Part shown: positions 7,801 to 14,837 of the stretch, piece after piece | How positions within the stretch are numbered: position 1 is the stretch's first letter | Layout of the letters: the number at the start of each line of letters is the position of its first letter | NCBI GenBank assembly: GCA_004299705.1 | Contig: SCQS01000060.1 | Span: 1-64,000 of the forward strand | Direction of reading: 5' to 3' | DNA from: Rhodanobacteraceae bacterium | GTDB taxonomy: Bacteria; Pseudomonadota; Gammaproteobacteria; Xanthomonadales; Rhodanobacteraceae | Length of the DNA: 64,000 nucleotides | The notes under the pieces: model-generated | The model's input: only the letters and a program-made list of their open reading frames with translations | Told to the model about the DNA's origin: nothing | Database searches by the model: none | Translations under genes and position numbers: made by a program

Positions 7801-8442
7801 TCATCGCATACGGAAACGCAACAGCGCCTTCGCCGCTTCCACCCTCAAGGGCTCAAGGTTGCGGTGTGTGCGGGCCATCCGGTAGATCTCGCCGATCGTA
7901 ACGCCGGCCTCGATTGACGTGACCTCGTGCTTGACAAGGCATCGGTGTAGGACTCGCGGGAGCAGCCTATCGCTGCGAACATCCGGTACGCCCTCACTCT
8001 TCAACGTCGTCGCAATAATGCGGCGCTGTACGCGTTTGCTTGCCAAGTATCCGCGCCGCAACCGATCATGCTTTACGTCAGCGACGCTGCGAATGTGCGG
8101 CGACCCTACTTGTTCGGCAAGCTCCCGACGGTGTTCTTCGCTACCGTACCTCATGTTCATGAGGCGGTGTCCTTCGCGAGTGAGCTTGATGACGAACCAA
8201 CGCTCGTTGTCTGGCGGGTACTCGCCGTCTGGAATTTCGCGCAGGATATCGAAGGTCCATGCAATGCCCGTGGCGTCCAGTTCGCGAATGAACTCATACT
8301 TGTCCTCGTGTCCCGCTTTCTTGGCGTAGTTGTGCTGCCGGAACCGCCTTAAAGCATCCACGCTCCGCCCGACATAGAAATAGCGCTTCGCGCCCGCCGC
8401 TGCGCTGTCGTGGTAGTAGAGACCGTAGATTGAGCGTGACAT
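7801..8442 (-). CDS. GIY-YIG nuclease-domain protein
   Basis: 213 aa. The N-terminal part has the GIY-YIG layout: IYGLYYHD, then YFYVGRSVDALRRFRQH, with Arg and a later Glu (NERWFVIKL) in place for catalysis. Known families with this domain are homing, restriction and repair endonucleases. The C-terminal half (about residues 110-213) is basic with helical repeats (KHDRLRRGYLASKRVQRRI) and is not recognised. It probably binds DNA. ATG with GGGA upstream. It is the last island gene before the att site, downstream of the lipoprotein gene. Whether it cuts foreign DNA or helps the island move cannot be decided from sequence. Confidence 0.72.
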   Translation of the reverse strand: MSRSIYGLYYHDSAAAGAKRYFYVGRSVDALRRFRQHNYAKKAGHEDKYEFIRELDATGIAWTFDILREIPDGEYPPDNERWFVIKLTREGHRLMNMRYGSEEHRRELAEQVGSPHIRSVADVKHDRLRRGYLASKRVQRRIIATTLKSEGVPDVRSDRLLPRVLHRCLVKHEVTSIEAGVTIGEIYRMARTHRNLEPLRVEAAKALLRFRMR

Positions 8443-8463
8443 GGTGTAATTCCCTAGCCGAAT

Positions 8464-9378
8464 TTAGTTCCCAGCCGCCTTGTTCAACGAGTCCATCGCG
8501 CTGCCGTTCTCCCGGATGTCCGCTTGCATTTGGGCAATGTCACCTTGAACGCGAGCCCGCGTTGTGCTGTAGCGCTGCTGCTGAACCGCAAGCGCCGCGC
8601 AGCCCTGCAGGCTCGGCGTAGCGTTGCACGGGTTTGTGGACAATCGCTTGTCGAAGCCCGCGAGGTGGGAATTGCCTGAGTCGATCGCCTCGTTGACCTG
8701 GAACTTGATCTGCCCCATCCGGAAGTCCAGTTGGCCGATCCGAAAGGCAACCTGCCCAGCCTGAAACGTTTGGTTCTCGGCGTCCAATTGCTTTTTGATA
8801 GCAAGGTCTTTCCGTGCAGCGACCAGAACCTCGCCTTCGGCGCTCTTGGCTTTGTCCATGCCGGTGTAATTCGCCTCACGCTCGTTATAGTTCTCCAGAT
8901 CGCGAGTGAGCGCCGCGATTGTTTCCGCGTCTTTCGCACGCTCCTTGGCCCCAGCAAGGCTCGCCCGCCTCGCTTTGGCTGCGGCCTCCAATACGGCAAC
9001 ATCATCTGCAAGCGCGGCCTGATTGCTCGCTGCAAAGTGGGTGATCACGTTGTTGAGCGTGAGGTCGATGCCACTGCCGGATACCGTCCCGGCAATGTTC
9101 GCCGCCTCGCCAAACAAACCGTTGGCCTTCATGGTCAGGGTGATCGCGCGCCCGTCGGTAGTACCGCCGGTGATGCTGTATTCCTTCCTGATCAACGTGC
9201 CGTCGCTCGTCATCCCGACAACGCTCAGCGATCCCATCAATTGCTGGTCCTTGTTCTCCGTTAACTGGAGCCCGGCGACGTCGTTTGCATCGCTCGTCTG
9301 GTAGGTTCCAGACAAAGAATGACTGCATCCCGCGAGCACCAGCACCCCGAGTAACGTGCCCACTTTGCGCACCGCCAT
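8464..9378 (-). CDS. Putative lipoprotein with helical C-terminal region
   Basis: 304 aa, not recognised as a named family. A signal peptide ends in the lipobox VLAGC (Cys18), so it is predicted to be lipid-anchored. Residues 20-120 look beta-rich (GTYQTSDANDVAGLQL, AITLTMKANGLF). From about 120 onward the protein is charged and helical, probably coiled coil (AKARRASLAGAKERAKDAETIAALTRDLENY), and it carries two Cys (CNATPSLQGC) that may form a disulfide. It is leftward with GIY-YIG 21 bp downstream. Its place on the island suggests a cell-surface role such as exclusion or host interaction, which is a guess. Confidence 0.6.
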   Translation of the reverse strand: MAVRKVGTLLGVLVLAGCSHSLSGTYQTSDANDVAGLQLTENKDQQLMGSLSVVGMTSDGTLIRKEYSITGGTTDGRAITLTMKANGLFGEAANIAGTVSGSGIDLTLNNVITHFAASNQAALADDVAVLEAAAKARRASLAGAKERAKDAETIAALTRDLENYNEREANYTGMDKAKSAEGEVLVAARKDLAIKKQLDAENQTFQAGQVAFRIGQLDFRMGQIKFQVNEAIDSGNSHLAGFDKRLSTNPCNATPSLQGCAALAVQQQRYSTTRARVQGDIAQMQADIRENGSAMDSLNKAAGN

Positions 9379-9496
9379 ACCTTGCCACCTGTTTTGCCTT
9401 GGCAGTCCATTCTATGCCGCCCTCCGGCTTACAACGTGAAGCATGCACGGTTTAGCGCCCCGCGCTGATGCGCGTGGGCGATCGCGCGGCCGAAAG

Positions 9497-9922
9497 TTAG
9501 AAGTCGTTCGGGAGGCCGATCGTGACGACCGGCGCGGTGTCATCGCCGGGGCCGACGTGCGCGGTCAGCGTCACCAGCCGCGCCTTGGTGCCTCGGCCTT
9601 CGCGTGGAACGCGCAGCACGCCAAACGCGATGCAGGACGCGCCGGCATTCCGCTTGCCCGCGAAGCGCGCCATGTACAGCACATCCCAAAGCCTGCCGGC
9701 TTCGTCCTGCGGCCAATGCTTGCGCTTGGTGTCGTCGTCATCCCATGCCACGCAGTCATCCCACGCCGCGCGCGTGAGCGCGACGGGATAACGGAAGCCG
9801 GCCTCGCGCGCGGTTTCGGTCACGTCCACAAGGTAGCCATCGTCGAGCGCATCGGCGCGGCTGTAGCTGTAAACGGGGCCGCCGAAAATCTCGGCGGCGG
9901 TTGCGGTGGTCTGTGCGTTCAT
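9497..9922 (-). CDS. DUF6573-family protein
   Basis: 141 aa. It has the family pattern: aromatic N-terminus (IFGGPVYSYSR), DGYLVDVTETAREAGFRYPVALT, QDEAGRLWDVLYMARFA and a C-terminal GPGDDTAPVVTIGLP. These small acidic proteins are common on plasmids and integrative elements, and their function is not known to me. The ATG at 9922 is preferred over GTG 9928 because AAGGA lies 9 nt upstream. It follows radC by 18 bp in the same direction, so the two are probably co-transcribed. Confidence 0.75.
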   Translation of the reverse strand: MNAQTTATAAEIFGGPVYSYSRADALDDGYLVDVTETAREAGFRYPVALTRAAWDDCVAWDDDDTKRKHWPQDEAGRLWDVLYMARFAGKRNAGASCIAFGVLRVPREGRGTKARLVTLTAHVGPGDDTAPVVTIGLPNDF

Positions 9923-9940
9923 CGTCACGGTTCCTTTTGG

Positions 9941-10522
9941 TTAGATCAGGCCGCGGCCGGCCATTGAGGTCGGTTCGCCAGCGCCAATCACCACGTGATC
10001 CAGCACGCGCACACCAATCAGTTGCAGCGCGTCACGAAGCTGGCGGGTGATGTTGCGGTCGGCGGCGGATGGCTCGGATACGCCGCTCGGGTGGTTGTGG
10101 CTGAAAATCACGGCCGCCGCGTTGTGGTTGAGCGCCGCACGCACCACTTCGCGCGGGTGGACGCTTGCGCCGTCAAGGGTTCCGCGAAACATTTCCTCGA
10201 ACGCGATCACGCGGTGACGGTTGTCAAGGAACAGCACGCCGAACACCTCCCACTGATAGCAACCCAGCTTTAGTTTGAGAAAAGCGGCGGTATCGCGCGG
10301 GGTCATCAGTGCTTCGCCCGCCTTGAACATCCGGCGGTCGAGGATCGCCAGCGCCTCGGCGATGATTTCGTTGTCGTGCTCGCTGTCGCCGCCCGCCGCC
10401 TCGTAGGCTGGCGGCGCGTCCTCGCTGTGGATCGCCTCCCTCACCTGCCCGTTGGTGAGTCCCGCTTTGGCTTCCGCCGCCTTGGCCGCGCGCGCTTGTG
10501 AAGTGATGACGTTCGTATTCAT
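9941..10522 (-). CDS. radC: RadC-family JAB/MPN-domain protein
   Basis: 193 aa. The JAMM metalloprotease-like signature is intact: a Glu in [12 protein letters not shown], then HNHPSG followed by [13 protein letters not shown]. Plasmid and island RadC proteins are typically this short, with the JAB domain and little of the helix-hairpin-helix part. Their biochemical role is unsettled, and the old DNA-repair assignment is doubtful. ATG 10522 is chosen because GAGAGGCAGG precedes it and the residues upstream in the open frame are low complexity. Upstream is a long untranslated region with palindromes. Confidence 0.88.
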   Translation of the reverse strand: MNTNVITSQARAAKAAEAKAGLTNGQVREAIHSEDAPPAYEAAGGDSEHDNEIIAEALAILDRRMFKAGEALMTPRDTAAFLKLKLGCYQWEVFGVLFLDNRHRVIAFEEMFRGTLDGASVHPREVVRAALNHNAAAVIFSHNHPSGVSEPSAADRNITRQLRDALQLIGVRVLDHVVIGAGEPTSMAGRGLI

Positions 10523-10859
10523 GGTGCCTGCCTCTCTGTTTTGATCTGCCCATCGGAGCCGTCCCGGACGAGGCAGGCGCCCGAGGGCGAGGCAGGCAGG
10601 GGCGCGAAGCGCCGCGAAGCGGGCAAGCCGTTCGGCTACGGTTCGGCCGGCCGCATCGGCTGAATCCGTGGCTGGACGAGCGCAGACCCTTGCCGACTCG
10701 CAAACGGGCGCAAGCTCTGCCCGGAAGGACGGCTTTATGGGTAGATCAAGAGAGGCAACGCCTGGAACTGCACCACGAATGCGCGCGGCTACGGCGGCGC
10801 TGGTGTCAGGCAGCAAGTGCTCCTTGTGCCACCGGCACGGGGATGGAGCCCAGCTCAAA

Positions 10860-10887
10860 CTCTACGCGTCACATGTGACGCGTAGAG
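10860..10887. repeat. 28-bp perfect palindrome, copy 1
   Basis: Perfect dyad of CTCTACGCGTCACA and its complement, centred on CACATGTG. An identical copy lies 74 bp away at 10934-10961, and a half-copy (CACGCGTAGAGCA) is at 13552-13564. Likely a protein-binding site (operator, or part of an origin). Confidence 0.8.
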
Positions 10888-10933
10888 CAGCACACGCAGC
10901 ACTTGACGCGAACCGCGTGTTGCTACGAGCAAT

Positions 10934-10961
10934 CTCTACGCGTCACATGTGACGCGTAGAG
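10934..10961. repeat. 28-bp perfect palindrome, copy 2
   Basis: Identical to the copy at 10860-10887. Start-to-start spacing is 74 bp, close to seven helical turns, so two dimers could sit on the same face of the DNA. Confidence 0.8.
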
Positions 10962-11064
10962 CATCGCGGATATTCGCTCATGGCCGCGCTGGTGGGCTGG
11001 CGGCCCCATCCACCTTCGCGCCTGCCCGCTCGTCTCGCCTCTCCGCCAAGGGGATGGTCGGCGT

Positions 11065-11190
11065 TGCCACGGGTCAAGGGCGCATCCATGCCCTCGGCGT
11101 GCCTTCGCCCGATCCCGCCCACGCCCGGCGTCCAGCCGGGCACAAGCACGGGCGGGCTGCGGCCTCGGTCACGACCCTTGACCCGTGGCA
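11065..11190. other. Nested inverted-repeat structure (possible RNA or ssDNA fold)
   Basis: A perfect 16-bp inverted repeat (11065-11080 with 11175-11190) encloses CCCGCCC/GGGCGGG (11114-11120 with 11150-11156), which encloses GCCCGGC/GCCGGGC (11123-11129 with 11135-11141). All three are correctly nested, so a long three-level stem can form. Candidates are a structured RNA or a replication/transfer origin. Confidence 0.5.
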
Positions 11191-11408
11191 CCGCCGCCCT
11201 CGCCGTCGAACGCGCGACGCAAGGGCGCGTTCGCGGCGCCCCGTGATGGCGTCGGGCGATCCGACCGGGCAGGCAAACACGAAGGGAATCCCGGATCGCG
11301 GACAGGCGCCCACCAAAGCGCGCGGCGGCCGGAGCAAAGGCAAGAGCGGGCTCCCCGCCGGGCAGGCGGGGTGAAGCGGTAAATCAACAGCGAAGCGAGG
11401 CAAAGCGT

Positions 11409-11639
11409 ATGAACATGAAACTTCTGGCGAGCATTCTGGCTACCGCGCTGGTTGCGGTCGGCGTGGGCGCGGGCGCGCGCACGCTCAAGGGCGCGGTGGC
11501 GACGGTCACCATGCAGCAGCGCGCGGCCGATGCCGTGCTCGCGAGCGCTGGCGTGACGATCGCGCCGCAAGCAGCGCGCGGCGCGCGGTCAACGGCAACC
11601 CAGTGGCAATCGGCCGCCACGTGGCAACCTGGTAATTGA
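11409..11639 (+). CDS. Small secreted protein, unknown
   Basis: 76 aa. A typical signal peptide (MNMKLLASILATALVAVGVGAGA) is followed by a short mature part rich in Ala, Gln and Thr with no Cys and no known domain. It is the only rightward gene on island 2 and is followed 14 bp later by a strong terminator, so it is a single-gene transcript. The start has only a weak upstream GCGAGG. The combination of signal peptide and own terminator supports a real gene, and its role is unknown. Confidence 0.6.
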   Translation: MNMKLLASILATALVAVGVGAGARTLKGAVATVTMQQRAADAVLASAGVTIAPQAARGARSTATQWQSAATWQPGN

Positions 11640-11652
11640 TCGCCGATCAGAC

Positions 11653-11676
11653 AAAAGCCCCCGCGAGGGGGCTTTT
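11653..11676. terminator. Bidirectional rho-independent terminator
   Basis: AAAAGCCCCC, loop GCGA, then GGGGGCTTTT: a perfect 10-bp stem with T-runs on both strands. It ends the rightward small secreted gene and could also end the leftward transcript that finishes at 11722. Confidence 0.9.
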
Positions 11677-11721
11677 CTGCGTGTCGGGGGTTGCACTGCG
11701 CGGTGATTGTGCCAAAGCCGT

Positions 11722-12552
11722 TCAACGGGCACCAGCACTCACTTGCGCGGCGCCAGGTGCGCTGCATACCGGAGCGCCTTGTGCGCAATAGTAGTCGCCA
11801 CGAAACAATCCCGACGTGATGAGTTGGAAGACCCACGAAACCCCACCGACGGTCAACGTTGATTGGTTCTCGCAAACGTCACCGCCACTAGCGTTGCAGC
11901 CAGTCCGCATGTCGTTCGTCAACGTGACCCACACGCTCTGACCGTTCCATGTCGCGTAGCCGCTGAAACTCCCCCTTGCAGGGGCAAATCCACACATGGG
12001 CCGCGAAAAGTAATTGACCCCGGTTTCAGTGCAACCCTCAACACGAAGGGTCTGGCTGGAAAACATCGGCGTTCCGCAGCCGCCTGGAGCGGTAGCGGTC
12101 GCCGGCACCCACCCGGAGTAGGTGTAGCTCGGCGCGCCATAAATACCGGCCGGACACGATTCGGTTCGGGTCTGCGTTTGCGTGAACAGGAAGTTGTTTC
12201 CGCCATAGGGCGTGTAGGCGGCGGTGCCCGCCGGACAAGACCCGCCGCTCTGCTTCTGCAAAGTCGTCTGACCGGGCTCGCAGGTCAGCCCCGGACCGCC
12301 TGGCGGCGGCCCCGATGGCGGGGGACTCGCGCTGCCGAGGGTCACGGTGCTGGACCCACCAACATTGGTTCCGCAGGCGGAGTAACTGCACTGGAGCGTC
12401 GAATCGTTGGTCGGCGCCGCCGCTTGGCCGGCGAGCGGCTGCGGCCGCGTGGTTACCGGGCTCGTGGCGTCCTGTTGCGGAGTCGCGATCACGGCTCCGG
12501 ACGCGGCAAGGAGCGCGCCGGCGACGCCGGCGGCGAGGATGTGTTTTTTCAT
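11722..12552 (-). CDS. Secreted cysteine-rich protein, unknown
   Basis: 276 aa. Signal peptide MKKHILAAGVAGALLAASGA, then a Pro/Gly linker (SPPPSGPPPGGPG, about residues 78-90) and a Cys-rich body with the half-repeats LTCEPGQTTLQKQSGGSCPAG and TQTRTESCPAGIYGAPSYTY. Spaced Cys pairs suggest disulfides in the periplasm or outside the cell. I do not recognise the family. The linker-plus-repeat design recalls adhesin-like or pilus-tip proteins. ATG 12552 has GAAGG 8 nt upstream; the residues before it in the open frame are rejected. It lies 11 bp after the 110-aa gene and is probably co-transcribed with it. Confidence 0.7.
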   Translation of the reverse strand: MKKHILAAGVAGALLAASGAVIATPQQDATSPVTTRPQPLAGQAAAPTNDSTLQCSYSACGTNVGGSSTVTLGSASPPPSGPPPGGPGLTCEPGQTTLQKQSGGSCPAGTAAYTPYGGNNFLFTQTQTRTESCPAGIYGAPSYTYSGWVPATATAPGGCGTPMFSSQTLRVEGCTETGVNYFSRPMCGFAPARGSFSGYATWNGQSVWVTLTNDMRTGCNASGGDVCENQSTLTVGGVSWVFQLITSGLFRGDYYCAQGAPVCSAPGAAQVSAGAR

Positions 12553-12563
12553 GGCGCACACCT

Positions 12564-12896
12564 TCAATGAGAGTTGGGAAAAAACCGGGCGGCGGCCCGC
12601 CCGGAAAGCTCGCGGAAAATGGCCGGCAGCACGATCCGGCACCACCGCGCCCGGAATTGAAGTCGCGCGCCCATCGGCAACCGGACAGCGCGCGCTTTCC
12701 GCTTCCACGTCGCCCGCTTGAAATCGAGGTAGCGCGCGAGGCAGTAATGGTCGATCAGGTCGGCCGACCAGCCGGGCGGAAAAATGCCAGGCACGTTGAG
12801 GCCGTGGAGTTGCCGAAACAGCGTTTCTTCAGCGCCGAGATCGCGCGCGGTCGAGGCAACAGCTTCGTGTTCGGTTTTGGATGATTCGGTGGTCAT
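12564..12896 (-). CDS. Hypothetical basic protein of 110 aa
   Basis: Not recognised. Residues 1-30 are acidic and the rest is basic (YLDFKRATWKRKARAVRLPMGARLQFRARW) with a likely amphipathic helix. ATG 12896 is chosen because AGAGGA lies 8 nt upstream; the longer open frame upstream reads through a palindrome-rich region. It is the first gene of a two-gene leftward unit with the secreted Cys-rich protein. Confidence 0.55.
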   Translation of the reverse strand: MTTESSKTEHEAVASTARDLGAEETLFRQLHGLNVPGIFPPGWSADLIDHYCLARYLDFKRATWKRKARAVRLPMGARLQFRARWCRIVLPAIFRELSGRAAARFFPNSH

Positions 12897-13668
12897 GGGT
12901 TCGGTCCTCTTTCTGGGCGCGAAACTCGCGCGGGGTCTGCTGGCTTTTGATCTTGCTTCTCGCGCGATCGGACTTCCGCAATCCGAACCTTCGCGCGACC
13001 GCTGTTGAGGGCCGGCCGCGGCCGGGGAACGTGCACGGGCGGGCCGCTCCATCGCCCGCGCGTGTGCGTTCCCGCGCATGACGCCCGTCCAAGGGCGGCG
13101 TGCGCGCCGGGGGGAGCCAACGTTCGACCCGCGTCATCCAAAAAATGGGCCGCTTCATCGCCCATTTTTTCGGATGACCGGCCCCGCCCCAAGGCGGGGC
13201 TTGGTCGGACGTTGGGGGGCGCCGCGCGCCCCCCGGTCGTCGGCGGCGAAGCCGCCGCGACAACCCCCTTTGCTTTCGAGCGCAAGCGAGAAAAGGGGGT
13301 TGTCGCGGCGCAAGCCGTGACGACCGGCGCCAAGCCGAAGGCGCGGAACCCGCTGGCCCACGTTTTTTGGGCCAGCGGGTGGAGCCGGGGACACGAAGGG
13401 GACGCGACGCCAGTCGCGATCGAAAAAAGCGCGCCAGCGCGTTCCCCGCCGCTTTCCAGCGGGGATTTTTCGTTTCCCCTTTGTGGCAACGGAGGGACGC
13501 GGGACGTGGCATCCGGCGCATAGCCGGGTGCCACACACAGTGTCACGGTGTCACGCGTAGAGCACACCAGCGAAACCGCGCGCCATATATGTGACACGGT
13601 GGCAGGCCGCGAGGCAGGGCGCGCGGCGGGCCGAGCGGCGGGGTCGAGCGCGGGCGCGCGTGGCATTT
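12897..13668. other. Non-coding island region with four large hairpins
   Basis: 772 bp without a credible gene. It holds strong inverted repeats at 13133-13178 (A-rich/T-rich, terminator-like, with one bulge), 13254-13309 (17-bp perfect arms), 13348-13380 (13-bp perfect arms) and 13444-13464 (6-bp arms followed by ATTTTT). It also carries a half-copy of the 28-bp palindrome (13552-13564) and GTGTCAC/GTGACAC motifs near 13540-13597. The promoter of the 12896-to-11722 unit should be here. Confidence 0.6.
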
Positions 13669-14619
13669 TCACGCGTCGCCCTCCAACCCGAGTTCGCGCG
13701 CGAGGGCGACGCTTTCCTCGTAGGAAAGCGTGCCGCGTGGCGTCACGGTTTCGGGCGCCGCGGCGGGCCGCTTTTTCGCTTTTCGCGCGGCATCAAGCGC
13801 GGCGCGCTTTTGGTGCGCCCGCTCGTACTGTTGCCGCCGCGCCGCGAGGCCCAAAAGCTGACCGTTCGGCGGCTCGCAGTTCGCTGGAAAAACAGAGTGC
13901 CAAACGGGATCGCTTTCGAGCCTATCGATGTCCAGAAACCACCAGCCCGCACCCTCGCGGTTCTGGTAGTTTTTTGCCGCCACCGCGCCCACCAGCGCGG
14001 CCAGTTCCGCCTCCGAATCGGGGTGGTTTTTGGACAGCCAAACCGGCGCGACCACGAGGACTTCGGTGACCACGCCCGGCTGCGAGTTATCGGGCCGGCA
14101 CGTCGTCGCGATCCGGTCCGCGATTCCGCCCTTTTTCGACCAGCGCGCCGGCGACTGGTTGACCATCTTTTCAACCTCGATCTCGACGCGCCAACTCGGC
14201 CCGACTTCGGCGATTCCGTCTGGTACCAAGCCGCCCGCACCTCGCGCGCGCCCCCGCCAAATCTCGCCCTCCGCAATAGCTCCATCTTGGCCCAGCCCGA
14301 AGGCCAACATCCCGGCGATTTGGTTGTGCAGGAATTTCTCGGGCAAGACGCACGCGCGCTGACCCGGTTCGGTCAGCGTTCTTTGCACACCGCTGGCCCG
14401 GCCATCGACGCCGCGCGTGGTCAGATATGCGCGCCTCGCGAATTCCGAAATCGCGACCGCGCGGAGCGCGCCGCGCTCGCACATTTTTTTGACCACTCGC
14501 CGCAGGATGTCGGGCGCGACGCTCGGGAACATCGAATAAACCACCGGCATGGTGATGCCCCCGCCCAATGAGTCCGCGACCGACAGAATTTCGCCCGCGC
14601 GGCTGTGCGTGGCGATCAT
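13669..14619 (-). CDS. Replication-relaxation-like winged-helix protein
   Basis: 316 aa. The N-terminal third looks like a winged helix (ITMPVVYSMFPSVAPDILRRVVKKMCERGALRAV, then AYLTTRGV). The middle has LVPDGIAEVGPSWRVEIEVEK, resembling the PD-(D/E)XK-like core of plasmid replication-relaxation proteins. The tail is basic and Ala-rich. The family is linked to plasmid replication or transfer, but this identification is by pattern only. The start has a strong GGGAGGGAG. The ATG overlaps the stop of the 68-aa gene by 4 bp. Confidence 0.55.
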   Translation of the reverse strand: MIATHSRAGEILSVADSLGGGITMPVVYSMFPSVAPDILRRVVKKMCERGALRAVAISEFARRAYLTTRGVDGRASGVQRTLTEPGQRACVLPEKFLHNQIAGMLAFGLGQDGAIAEGEIWRGRARGAGGLVPDGIAEVGPSWRVEIEVEKMVNQSPARWSKKGGIADRIATTCRPDNSQPGVVTEVLVVAPVWLSKNHPDSEAELAALVGAVAAKNYQNREGAGWWFLDIDRLESDPVWHSVFPANCEPPNGQLLGLAARRQQYERAHQKRAALDAARKAKKRPAAAPETVTPRGTLSYEESVALARELGLEGDA

Positions 14620-14822
14620 GGAATCTCCCTCCCATCCGTCGCGTCCTCGCGCTCCTCGATTCGCCTGATGCACATCCAGCGCACTTGATCGCCCAGGCCC
14701 GCCCGCCGGATCAGCAGCAACAATTCGCGATCGTCCGCGGCGCGCTGGGCGCGCTTTTCGGCCCGCGCCGCGCGGCGTAGCGCCGCGATTTTTTGTTCCA
14801 GTTTTTCGATTTTTAAGGACAT
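14616..14822 (-). CDS. Small coiled-coil protein (68 aa)
   Basis: A basic coiled coil (MSLKIEKLEQKIAALRRAARAEKRAQRAADDRELLLLIRRAG, quoted in part as SLKIEKLEQKIAALRRAARA) followed by a short tail. It resembles small mobilisation accessory proteins (MobC/TraD type) in size and charge, without a clear motif. AAAGGAG lies 8 nt before ATG. It overlaps the next gene by 4 bp and follows the VirB6-like gene by 15 bp. Confidence 0.6.
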   Translation of the reverse strand: MSLKIEKLEQKIAALRRAARAEKRAQRAADDRELLLLIRRAGLGDQVRWMCIRRIEEREDATDGREIP

Positions 14823-14837
14823 TGGTGGTCTCCTTTG

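Larger units (their letters stand above)
10523..11408. other. Long non-coding island region with palindromes
   Basis: 886 bp without a convincing gene; open frames here are short and have GC-rich composition but no domain. It separates leftward radC from the rightward small secreted gene and so holds two promoters. It contains two copies of a 28-bp palindrome, a nested inverted-repeat structure at 11065-11190, and a 7-bp hairpin CCCCGCC/GGCGGGG at 11353-11371. These are annotated separately. Confidence 0.6.

Noticed and set aside
10860-10961. CRISPR array
   Set aside because: Only two repeat copies, perfectly palindromic, with no further regular spacers and no cas genes.
11065-11190. Retron or group II intron
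   Set aside because: No reverse transcriptase gene or intron domain V motif is nearby.
12893-13672. Leftward open frame of 259 codons over the hairpin region
   Set aside because: Low-complexity Ala/Pro/Arg translation through four palindromes, no ribosome-binding site and no domain; overlaps a gene with a better start.
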